64,000 bases of DNA, from contig JAKCOZ010000012.1 in assembly GCA_022605955.1 (NCBI GenBank), positions 21,981,015 through 22,045,014 on the forward strand, in the 5' to 3' direction. This document shows, one piece after another, positions 36,101-47,800 of this stretch. Position 1 is the first letter of the stretch. Every line of letters starts with the position of its first letter. The notes under the pieces are model-generated. The model worked only from the letters and a program-made list of their open reading frames with translations, was not told where the DNA came from and made no database searches. The position numbers and the translations under genes are program-made. Origin of the DNA: Rallus limicola (lineage: Eukaryota > Chordata > Aves > Gruiformes > Rallidae).

Positions 36101-39100
36101 AACCCACCACTTAACAATTGTATTCAGTGTTTTCAATAGGAAAGTGAAGGCAAAAGAGCAGAATAGTAGTATAAATTATTTTTTAAAAAGTAGCATAAGG
36201 ATCTTGACTTCTAACTTTCTGATCCAATAGCAAATTCGTAACACATCCCTCAGTGAAGTGAAAGGAAAAGCTTTTTAGGCACTCGACAAGGGCACACACC
36301 CTTTTCAGAGTTGATTGAAACCCTTCTGTATGTGGCTGCACACAGCGCTACAGGAATGGTTAACGAGGCTATGCAAAGCAAATCACATATCAAGAAAGAG
36401 AGTCAGCTAATGTTTAGATGGTTTGGGTAATTGTTAAATGAGAAGAATTCATTAATTCCTGGACATCAAGACACTACCAAAGAACTGGACAGACATCAGT
36501 AAATGTATTTTTCCTCTCTGAATGGTATGGCTGTTCTTTATAGTTGGAACAAGTGACAAGAGGCCAACACTTCAGCAGTCACAAAAGACAACAAATCAGG
36601 GAACTTAGAGACAGGCTGGCTCTAGATAGCAAAGCTATTACATTAAAACAGAAACTAAACAAATTCCCACAAGCAAGTGCCATCAGAAACTGTTAAGCAT
36701 GAAGAAAGTAATAATAGAACTTTCCGATTCAGATGTGAATCTTTATCAACCTGGAAAACTGAATCACTAAGCAAAAGGGAGTGAGATAGGGACTTGCCTT
36801 GCAGTTATTCCAGGTATAGAACATACAATCCATATGGTTACTTAACTTGAGAGCTCAAGGTTCCCAAAAACTGGCTTAAATGACACTCCCACTTACACAC
36901 ATGAAACCTCTTTCCCTTTTCTCTCCTCTTTTATGGGCTATCACGTAGCCAAACTATCCTGGGTAAAGTTCTTTTCCTTCCAAGTCCACTGAAAAAACTT
37001 TACAGGATTTTATATACACCAGTGAAGCCTGGCCTATACACTCAGTGTGAAAAGTGGAATTGTTCTATCAAATTATTGTGATGAAAAAAGTAAAATCTGA
37101 TTTCTTACAGGACAGGGTTCAAGTTGTGCTAATTAAGTGAGCTTTAAGCAGAAAGAAAGCTCAAGGAACAGCTTTCTTCATTACAGAAGTTCATTGGCGT
37201 AGCACTAAAAGAAATCAGTACCAAAATTAAGACTGAAGAAGCCCTCACTGATGTAAGGAACAGCTGCCCCTTATTGACCACCCCACAAAATCTAGTCATA
37301 CCTAAATTAAGTTCACTAGTATAATGGTCCTGCCCCCCCTCTCAAGGCTGACAGAGCACTGAAGAAGTCTTAAGCACACCAGTGTTCATGCCAAGCTTGC
37401 TTGGAAAAATAAAACAAAACACATTCTCTCAGCTGAATAATTTTAAGTCAGATCAGCAATTCATTTCTAGCAACAGCTGTACACTTTTTTCAGCTGCCAC
37501 TTGAGAGAAAAGACAGCGTCTAACACCTCATTGGATCCACATCCTCTGAAGACATATGGAAGATGTGTAAAGTTTCTAAACAGTAAATGTTTAAATTAAC
37601 GTTCAGTAAATCTAATCTTTGTTCTTTTTCAAGAAAGGGGAGAACAGAGGAATCACTGAACTTTAGACTGCTTCACTTAATTGATTTTCAAGTAATGAGA
37701 ATTATAAAACTACCTATGAGACTTGAAAGATGAAATGGATCAAGGTTATTTCAATGCATAAGTCAAGCGTATCTTGTAGGCGAGAAGGGATGTAGTGATT
37801 TCATATTCTGCCTTGAGAAAGGCTTCACACAAGCAGACATCACATTTTCATAATCAAGACAAAGAAATACAGTATAGTTCTCAGAGAAGGAAGCAACAGA
37901 ACATAATTCTGGAGCAACTCAAACATTTTTACTCTTTCAGCAAGAATAACCACCTGCACAAATGCAAGGTACTGGACTTGCATCCATTCTTTGAAAAAAG
38001 CTCCAGACCTCAGAATTACAATGGATTACAAGTTCACCATCCCTCAGCTGTATCATACAAGACAACCATCATAAAGGATTATATTCATCATGTTTTCTTA
38101 TAGAAAAGAAGATAAGATTTCCATCCTATTAATTAGTGGTAAGGCCTACAGTCCAGCCTACACAACCCAAAATCGAGTACTCTGTGCTGGTTAGTTGAAC
38201 CTCAAGTCTGGAAAACACCATCTAACCCAGTAATTTTCAGGAAACTGTGCTTAAAACAGTATCAGAACAAGACCCAGACCAGTGACATTTCAAATATGAA
38301 AGCAGTGGCTGCAAATAAAGGGAACAGAATATTCCCTATACCTCATACATACAGTAGCCAAGTAACAATGGCTTAAGTTGCAGAGATAGAAATTTTGCTT
38401 TACAAAATCATGGAATCATAACTTACAATATTTGAAGTTATACATTACAAAATCAAATCTGTTTCATGGTATGGCTGTACAAATAGACCGCTTCCATCTT
38501 TTGGTATCCTCACTACTTGAAACCAAGAATAGGTTGCATGGAAAGAGTCAAAGAAAATTTCTTATGTTTGGGAAAAGAAATTAACCCCTTGAGGTCCTAT
38601 TCTACAGCTTGTGGCCTTGGTTCTTTAGCCCTTTCATACCTAGCACATACATGAAAAAAAGTTTGCCTCAATATTTAAAGATTCTGCAAAGCATCTTTTT
38701 GGACTGTTTAGGGAGAAAGTACACGTAGGAAGGTTCATACATCACTGACAGCAGCTACGAAAAACAAACGGCATTATTTGCCAAACATCAATTTACAAAA
38801 TATCATTTAGTTGTTTCTCTGCAAAAACCAAATTAATAAGTGTTATTGTATGATATAGTCATGAATATGCATTATTGTCCAAACATTTTGCACAACAGCT
38901 GTGAGTTGTTTACTAATTTCTAGCTTAAATCATAATGACATTATTTTGGGGAGGTGAACATTGCCATAACTGTGATTGTAAGTCAGGATTCATCAAGTAG
39001 CCAGTGGAGTAAACAACTGAATTATCACCAGTGGTATCATAGGATCTTGAAAGCCACAAAAATATCCAATAAAAGTAGAATTAAAACGTCTATAGAAGTA

Positions 39101-40019
39101 GATATTTTCCTTGGGCTTTGTGGGAAAGTACAACAGGTGAAAACAAAAACAGGAACACAGCAAAATCAATTCTGGACAAGTACCACCTTACTAACTGCTA
39201 CAGGATAGTTCCTGTGAAAAGACAGTGACCATTATATTGTAATACCAGAGTGTATCCAGATCCCGGTGCAGGAAGACTCAAGCTTTAGAATGTGGTGCTG
39301 GTTGAGTCTAACACTCAAGGAAAAGAAATTATAAGCAATTGAAGTGAACGTTCACATAATTTTGTATAGAATTAAAGGCAAAGATAGAATCATATTTACA
39401 TCTTTCTCTGAAAGCTTCAGGAGTCCAGTTCCAGTCGCATTAAACTAATGACATTCAAGTCCTTATTCCTCAATTCAGTAGGAAATTATTTCTCACAAGG
39501 TGAAGTTACAGTATCCTCTAAACACTGGAGGTCCCTGTACATGTTTGTGTTTAGTATTTATTTGAACAAGAGCCCCTTCCTACAATTTCTTATGTGTAAC
39601 CCTTGCACAAACAATACTATGTATTTCTATGAGGAGACACAATCACAGAAATTTCCAAAGAAAACAAGTATATTTTTTCTAAATAAACAAACAACATTTC
39701 TAGCTAACAACAATCTTTCACATCAAACTTGCAACCATGTATTCATCTTTACTTCCTGCTTTCTCCCTAGATTTTTCTCTATCACCACTCCACACCAGAA
39801 CTGGCTGAGGTATCTTTTTGTATATCTTCCACTTTACAGGTTTTGGACCTCAGCTCTGTGATGGATAAATGGAGATATTGGAAAGAGAATGATACGTAGT
39901 TCCCAAGATCTTTGAGTTCCACGTTGTAGCTATTTCCTGTTTCTGTTTTGCAATATATGATTTTTTGGATGTTTTTGCAAAACTGAGATGTTGTCACAGC
40001 CATAAACTTAATTTTTTAC
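33181..40019. other. Non-coding stretch, no gene seen
   Basis: No supported gene. It contains a G/T tract (35012-35066), an AAACCCAAC word (34659-34667), a short (AT)n at 34989-34999 and poly-T runs. The section 35150-35410 is repeat-free and could be conserved. Open frames at 33504-33866 (minus, 120 codons) and 39448-39861 (plus, 137 codons, the longest in the window) have low-complexity, non-protein-like composition and no recognisable domain. Confidence 0.68.
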
Positions 40020-40420
40020 TTACATTATTAATGTAACAGTATTATGACCGCTGCTATAGGAATATTCATTAATAACACACGTATTAGGGGAACCGATTAA
40101 TATAATGCAATAAAGGGCATGAAATTAATCTTTCATAGAATATAAATGAAAGGCATACATAAACTTTGATCTTCTGCCATGAAGCGTTCTGCAGGAATTG
40201 ATTTGATTTCATTTGTTATCAGAAACAATGTGTTTCCATGTCACACATATTTTAGGCAGGAAACTACCAATAAATCTTTCATTTAAAACACATCTGTAAC
40301 TATGCATGGTAATCCTATACATACAAGATGACTTTTATCAACTCTAATTGTTCAGTGATAACACATCTGATTATTTGCCCCCAGGCAACATTATAAATTC
40401 TAAGTTGTTTTTTCACAGTT
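40020..40420. promoter_or_regulatory. Candidate conserved non-coding element (weak)
   Basis: A repeat-free block with clustered homeodomain-like words (ATTCATTAATAA, CCGATTAATAT, GAAATTAATC), a TTATC/GATAA pair around 40215-40360 and surviving CpGs. It resembles a developmental enhancer in composition only. No gene is present on either strand. Confidence 0.27.
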
Positions 40421-42689
40421 GTAATTACCATATGTTTTCATTAATCTGATTCTGTTAGCTCTCTCTATGCTTAGTGATCTTAGTGTCAATCAATTACTCT
40501 GCCAGCGCATGCATCAAACCCATTAGGATGGATCTGGGAAACTGGAAATGCAATTTTTTACTTCTGAGGAATTGTTCCAACGATCCAAGTCACAAAAATT
40601 GCTTTCTGAACATGACTGACAACACGACCTCTGTGTTTTCAAGGGCTGTAACTTATTCATCAGCACAACATCCAGTATTTCCCTGTCCATTCTTTAAAAA
40701 CTGCAAGCACACAGATACCTGTTCAAAATACTGGTAAAACCCAGTATTTTCTTTTATGTTTTGAACGTGTCAGAAAGGGTATTGGAGAAGCTGCTCTGGA
40801 GCAGCTACACACTTGATGGTGTTTCTTAGCAACAACTTCTCAGGAGAAGTTTGCAAGGAACTGCAAATAGGATTCAGGCAGCACTTTGTAGTTCAGTAAT
40901 TCAGTTCCTTGCTCCTAATTAAAATGACCCTGAATCTCTTTTGTTTATGAATAGCTTATTTAATCCAGAGAGTCTAGGCACCGAAGATAAATTTATGGTT
41001 AATAAACACATGCTAAATTACTACCGTCATTTTGGTTGTGGAAGACAATCCCAGAAAAAGTATGAACGAGTTCTGCACTCTGGATCTGAAGTAATTTTAG
41101 ACAACACTGACTGTCATTAAAGGAAAAAAACCACCAAATCCACGGGTAGAAAATAAGTCATAGTTGTCACAGGAGAGTAAATGGGCTATTAGTTTTGGAA
41201 TTATGTTAAAGAATTCCTATTTTTTTTTTTTTAAGTATAGCAGCTTTATAAAAACTGAAGATTATTAATCCCATCACTGACAATATGAAGCATAGTTAAG
41301 AATAAATTTTTACATGACCTTTGTTTACAGTATTTAGTTGAGGCAAAAAGAAGTTGGGTTTTTTTTTTTAGTTATTGGCTTTTATTACAATAATTTACCC
41401 ACAGTGCCAACTTTAGAATACAGAATATAAAGTACACCATCTGGCTATAAAATAGATCCTACGCGTTACTCAACCATTTTCATTACAGTTAATCTACAGC
41501 ATGAACATCACAGAAATCAAAGAAGGTACATTTTACAAAAAGGAGCCTGCTAAATCCTAGCTCACACTATCTTCCTAGATCATGACTGGAACCATCAGGC
41601 ATTCCTACTTCTCCAGTAACTAAAGAGAGAGATGTACTTGTAAAATCTATACGGCCTCAGGATATTTCAGAAGCCTCTGGGCTAGCTAAAGGCCTTGCTC
41701 CAGTCTAGTAAATCCCTTGCATAACGCCAGCAAAACAAGTGGCTGATACACCTCCATACCTTCATTAGGGAAACCATCATGGTACAGTTGGCCATTGGGG
41801 CAGGTTGCAAATTAAGACATCTCAGAGCATCTGACCATCTCCTACTGCCTGTGTATTTGTGTGGCTGGTGAAGAAGGATTTCCTATCCTGGTGAAGACAA
41901 ACTGAATGGAAATTGGGTGCCTTCTTACCAACTGAAGATTTTGCTTGGTGCCTTTATTATTGCTCATTAGTATATTTTTATACTTGGATCATAGCTATCT
42001 GGAACATATCCTAGTTTACATGAAAGACCCAAGTTTTATTTCTGAAGGCCAACTATTTAGTGGGTTGCAAGTCTCCAAATATATCAGAGACACCCCACCA
42101 CAGAAATGAAAGGGGAGCCTTTAAGCTGGCTGGTGGTCCCCAACAAAAGGATTTCTGCTTCAGCCACGGCCTTCACCAAGTCCAGACCCATAGGTAGAAG
42201 ACTCAGTGCTAAGATCACAAAGCAACAGTCACTGGCTTCTAGGATTCATTTCATTTCCGTTATCTAAATTAGGTGGGTAAAGTTTAGAAAATTGAATTTC
42301 ACAAGGAAGTGTGAAAATTTAATTTTTTTAATTTACAGTTGAAAACAACCTGCAACTTCTGAGTAGCACAGAATTTGAGGACAACAGTATTTTTCATAAA
42401 TTATGTGAACATATCCAAAGATAACAACAAAATCTGATTGAGGATAGAGTCCTAAGGGGGTGGAAACTTCTCTCAATTGGTGCTGATCTTCGTTTTTCTT
42501 TAAATCTTAAACTTGCTAAGCCAATTCTCACACTTGTTTCTCATGTTTGATAAACGCCTACATCGCTTTTGCCAAACTTCCTTATATGATCAACAAGGTA
42601 ATTGCAACATAGAAAATATTATGAATTCAGGCTCCCAATACTATTGTTCAAAACCCAAAATCCATCTCAAATGGTCCGAAATATAATTC
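40421..42689. other. Non-coding stretch with one motif cluster
   Basis: No supported gene; the 87-codon open frame at 40474-40737 resembles nothing known. The notable content is the dyad and X-box cluster at 40789-40851, listed separately. A 13-base poly-T (41220-41232) and a GTTGGGTTT-plus-poly-T tract (41353-41369) are the only other distinctive items. Confidence 0.68.
40789..40851. promoter_or_regulatory. Paired dyads flanking an X-box-like motif
   Basis: Two inverted repeats of the same architecture, 8-base arms with a 2-base spacer, lie 27 bases apart. They are AGCTGCTC-TG-GAGCAGCT at 40789-40806 and AACTTCTC-AG-GAGAAGTT at 40834-40851. Directly before the second, GTTTCTTAGCAAC at 40821-40833 fits the loose RFX X-box pattern (GTNNCY, short spacer, RGYAAC). 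Such palindromes suit dimeric transcription factors. Any binding, and any target gene, is inference. Confidence 0.35.
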
Positions 42690-43110
42690 CCGTGCTAACG
42701 AGTGAACACTTATAGCTGTTATTTATATTTTTACATTAGCAAACATCCCTCTTTACTTTCCTGACTTCAGCACAGGCCATAAGTACATTTATAATTACAG
42801 CTTCCATTCATGCAAATGACAGTTATGCCTTGGTATTTGTCAATGGAAATGCTAGAGAATTCTACGTGGAGCATGACACATCCAAAACCATTTAAAAACC
42901 TCTCTATCAACAGTTGACATACAGTAACATACTGAGCAGAGTTAAATGTTTGTCTTTGGAGATTTTGTGCATTAGCTTAAAAAGTGATTGATGCCGCCAG
43001 AATTAGTGATGGATTTGTCAGTGGTTTGCTGACGCCTGTTTATCTGCGATGCATTACTGGAAATAATCTTCCCGCGAAATAAACATCTCGATATAAAAAC
43101 AAGCCTAATT
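42690..43110. promoter_or_regulatory. Candidate conserved non-coding element / enhancer
   Basis: A repeat-free block with many compact transcription-factor-like words: a perfect POU octamer ATGCAAAT at 42810-42817 followed by GACAG, TAATTA words, GTTTGC/TGTTTAT forkhead-like words, and an E2F-like TTCCCGCGAAA at 43069-43079. The last keeps two CpGs in an otherwise CpG-poor region. Dense, varied motifs with retained CpGs and no transposon debris are typical of developmental enhancers under constraint. No open frame is meaningful. The target gene is outside the window or unknown. Confidence 0.38.
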
Positions 43111-46100
43111 AGAAACTCAACCCAAGAAAGCCATTTACCATATCAGAAGGAAAAAAAAAAGTGGACACGTTTCTTTTTTGGGGGTTTGGGGGTATTTTTT
43201 GCACAAAAAGATTCCCACTCCATTGAGAGAAACATTTCTGTGTCAAACTACACAGGTGATGTCTGTTAACGTAACAGACATCTGTCCTCACAAACATTAC
43301 CACTGAAAAGACATATGCTGACAGTCACAGCCCTTAAAACAATGGTTGAAGGCAAAAGAATGAGATTTTAAAAATAAAATCAAAGTACACATGGGGATAT
43401 CCCATTGCTTTGGATTGCTAAAGCCTTCTTGAATTAGGCTGCTTCCAAAATGTTCAATCAAATTAATTCTTTCACAGGTATATCTTACAGAATTCATCTC
43501 AGGTGTTCACGGTTTAAAGCCACAGTACAGCCCTGGGTGGGACAGCTTGCTGAGGGTTGAAATTCTATTTATGAGTTCTCTCCTCACTCACCAGTTCTTA
43601 CATATCTTTATCAACAAAACACATATGAAAGTGTAAGTGGCTCAGCAAGCAGCAATGCAGCACAGAAGTCCTCAGAGGATTACATAGATTTTCTCTCTAA
43701 ACCCCCAGTCAGCAGTGTTACAGCTTACATATGTGTTTTTACAGTAGCTGCTACAGTGATAAAACAACAATAAACTTTGAAAAAGTATAATAATACTTCA
43801 TAAAGTCCTTCCTTTAATCTCTTCTGCCATGGTTCTTCTCCTTCCAGTCTGATCCTTCCTTCAGGGGCTCTTCAGAGGTTTCTCTGTGCAACTCTTCAAT
43901 CTCTTTTGCAGTTATCTTTGGATAATCTCATATGCAAATGAATTTGTCTAAACAAGATTTCAGATTCCACTTGAAATCTCTTCTTTCTATGAATCTACAA
44001 GGGTATGTGACTTAAGACACCTGAAACAGTTTTAATAGAACTCCTTTAGGTAGCAATGCAGGGATGACGATGATGTAGCAGCACAACTTGGCCATCTAAT
44101 TAATCTTAAATTCCACAGTGCTTTTCCACAGTCTTACATGAAACTTCAGTTGTTCCATCATTACTGCCATCACTCATAAATAATGCAGAGGTGTGTCTAA
44201 ATATGCTACAATCACATCTTCAATGATATTTAAATATATCCCGGCACACTTGCTGTCTTATACTTTAAATTCTTTATAACAGTGGGTTCTTGATGCGTGT
44301 TTAGGTCTCTTGGTGCTATGATGAGTGAAGTCATGGGGCATAAACCAAAATAACTAGAATTTTCAACTTAACCCAATTCTATTTGTTCCATTCCTACATT
44401 TAAATTATTTCCCACATCAAAACTTCTTACTGTAATTTCATAATCTGTAGATGTTGCACACTGTCACAGTGCAGTTCTAAGATATATGTAGAATGATACT
44501 TTCCTTCCAACATTTTTAGCAATTTCAGTGATTAAAGGTAATTTTAACAGGGGTGGGGTATTTTTTTTTCCCCACAGATGCCGTATAAGAGAGAGCTGGG
44601 AGGTCCAAAATACCTCTACCAAATATAGACGAGCACAGCATCAAACAAAAGGAAGAACAGCTTCTCTGTGGTGAAGTTAACCTGGGGCTTCCACATGATA
44701 CTGCAAAAAATGCGAGTCTATAAATATCTCAAAAGCAAAGACATGCGTGGCAGTTTTAACCATGCAGAGACAAGCTCAACTAAGCAAATCACCTATACTG
44801 AAGTAGAAAAAAAGACTAAAATAACTAGTCGGTACCGCATCTATCATTCCATAAGACAAAATTTCAAAGCTAAAAAGACAAAATTCATTTTCTAGAAATT
44901 CTAGGTTTGTAACATTCAAACTCTTGTACTGTATCTACTACCTTTTACTACTTGTACATGAGCACAGCAAATATATATAGGTATGAGAAACTAAAGCCTG
45001 AAAGTTGCATATCTTTCAATAAAGAGGTATTTAGAATAACGTCACACACTGTTTATCATCATTGTATAGAGCCACATTTACAGGCTAGCAATATCTTTTT
45101 ATGATGCTCTGATTTTAGAGTTGCTTTCAATTGTTCCTCCCATTAGAGTTAAAAATATTAATTCACACAATCTGAGCCATGGAATGACTTCAACTAAGCT
45201 AATTAGCATAACCTTCTCAGATGTCATCCATATTCATTTTGCAGATTGTGGCAATGCTTAAGGGCAGAACTAGAACTGATGAAGCCTTAAGCTGTTTTAG
45301 TGCTACACTTCATAAACCTGTGAATTCAGCAAACCTACCATTGCCACCTTCGGCAAAGCACTGTGCATGGTATTAAGTAACTCCTGTAAACGTCATTAAA
45401 GTCATCAAGGGATTTGTACACTTAGTCACAGCAAAGATTAGAAGTAACATCCTGAGTGTCCACGCAGCACCCTTCCTCAGCTGCAGGCTCCCCTTGGCTG
45501 GTAGGCCAGGAACAGTTACATCCTTGAGGAGGTGATGCTCGTAGGTTGAGAGTGTGCGTGGCAGCACACCCAGCATCAGTCCAGAGAGCACAGCTTTGTA
45601 TCTTCAGACACAGCATGTAGTATGGGAATCACCAAGAAGTGGCAGAATGAAAGGCCCAGAGCCCCATGACGTGTGCAAAAGCTTGTGTAACATCACCTGA
45701 GCTTAGACTCCTTATCAGGTGATTCAGCGATACCCAAAACCCATACGAGAAATTGGGGGGTAGGTAGCTGCCAAAATATCAACCTTTCCTTTGGGAAAAC
45801 CAGTTTTATTAGTAATCTCATGTAGTCTTGGGACGAGCAAACATGGGGCCATTCAGGACTACTACAGACAAGTGGGTTAGTGTGAAAAGAAATGAAGAAG
45901 AAGCTTTTATATTCCTGATCTTAAACTAGATGCATCCTGAGCAGTGCTAGAAAACAGTCTGAGTTCCTATGCGCTATGTTGCACCCTCATTAAATATAAA
46001 CCATGAGCTCCAAGTTTCATATTCCTTATTTTAAAACCACTAACGTTCTGATGAGAAAAATCTTAAGAGGCTGCAATCATACTCCTAGTCCCATTGGCTT

Positions 46101-47459
46101 TGAGGACACAAGATTACATCAAATGCCCAACAGTACTCCTTAGGATCAGAGTTTTCCCTCTGGTTAGCCTCGCACACATCTCCAGCCAAACACGGACACA
46201 CAGTTGTTAGTGGTATCCACTGGCTACAGACCTCATACAGTATTTATATCTTTTAAAAATTACAGTCACATTGCTCTCCATTACAATACTTCACAGACAA
46301 CTTCTTCAAATATTAACTTTGCAAGAGCCTCCAGAAAATATAGCCTGGCTTCATGAATGTTTATAGGGTCATTTGAAGGGAGAATTATCTTCTACAAACA
46401 ATTCAAATACACGTAAGTGGTCACTAAGATACATGGATTATTGTTATTTTAATCCTTTCACACATGAGAGGACACAAGTTCCTGTTAAATACATTAACCA
46501 GCTCTTGTGTATACACAGTCCAAGCACCATTACAGAAACTGACAATTTATCCAGGAGCCCCCAAGCCCTAATCCCACTTCTATACACCTTTCTAGACATT
46601 AGTGCTACAAAACGTGAATATAATTAAAACACCCAAAAATACCCCTTTTCACTGGACACAGATGCCTGTGGCTACCAGGACAAGTAGCACAAACAGCAGC
46701 CTTCCTCTCAGTGATTTTTAATTGGAATTTTAATAAAGGCTCTACCACACTGGAGCAAACTGCCGTTAGCACAACTCTGACTCTTTTAATCAAGTTCCTT
46801 GGTGATCGTTTTTGGGACTGACTAGAACAGAGAAAGTTATTTCAGCAATATTTATATTTTCTGTGATTTATAATTAGAATTTTTACCCAAGTGAAAAAGA
46901 CCCTTCAAAAATGTAACATCCTCACATATATTAAATTCCATAGCTCAGACTACAGGGTCAGATCAGGTTTTTGTAATATTTCCATTATAGCAACACCCAG
47001 AAACATTAATAATTACATTTCCCAGATAAATGCCAAACAGGCTCACTGTGCACTGGTCTTAAACACATGTTTTGCTCCTAACATGGAGCTGCAAATTCCT
47101 ACAGAATTTCAGTGCACTCATATCATTCAATAAAAGTGTGCACCTTAGTTCAAAAGTTTTTCTAATAACAAAGGGTAAATTTGAGTCACTAAACTTCCCT
47201 CTTCTTCGAAAGCCTCCTCATCTGTTTTCCAATTTTGCTTCATTTTTAAAAGCACATGTAGCAGCCACCACATTAAAATATTAATGTGCACACTTTGTAT
47301 TTCCTGTCTCAACTGGAATCCAAGAGATGGGGAGGGGGGAACTGAAATCTGAATTCTTCTGTAAATCTTAGAACACGCATGTAATTTTCTTCTATCATTC
47401 TAATCAAGCTATAGGCATCAAACGATTTAATTGTTTTTCATTTGTTTCTTTAAAAAAAA
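43111..47459. other. Non-coding stretch, no gene seen
   Basis: No supported gene. It contains a T/G tract with two GGGGG runs at 43171-43199. A slightly GC-richer patch at about 45430-45610 opens two overlapping minus-strand frames (64 and 72 codons) with no known match. An ATGCAAAT octamer lies at 43932-43939. Otherwise AT-rich unique-looking DNA. Confidence 0.7.
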
Positions 47460-47800
47460 ATCTTTAAACTTGCAGCTAGATATAGGCATATATTTGTCGT
47501 TGGTTTGCATTCGATGAGCACTTTGGTCAGACATCATTTTGTATTTCTGCAAATTAAAACCTCTCAGTAAACGGATGGCTAACATCCTTCAACAGCAAGA
47601 GATGGAATTTATTAGATCCCTTTCTTCAATGGCACACTGAACCAGGTAATTTATGCAGTAATTCAAAACATTATTAGTGCTATTGCCTCTGCTAATACTA
47701 AATTTATTATGCAGCCTTTTAAATCTACTGTGACAATTTCTGTTGCTTCTCCCCACTCCTGTTGCTCTGCTTTGTATTTCTGCATTAGACACTTCCTTAA
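47460..47800. promoter_or_regulatory. Candidate conserved non-coding element (weak)
   Basis: A repeat-free block with CpG-bearing words (TTGTCGTTGG, ATTCGATGAG, AAACGGATGG), GTAATTTATG, ATTATTAG and TTTATTATGC homeodomain or HOX-like words, and a CTTTGG/CTTTG SOX/TCF-like word. Looks regulatory by composition; not testable here. Confidence 0.28.

Noticed and set aside
39448..39861. 137-codon open frame, the longest in the window
   Set aside because: Composition is low-complexity and aromatic-rich with no recognisable domain. It has no promoter, splice or conservation support, and its length is compatible with chance in 64 kb of AT-rich DNA read in six frames.
43171..43199. G-quadruplex
   Set aside because: Only two G runs are present in the tract, so a canonical four-run intramolecular quadruplex cannot form.
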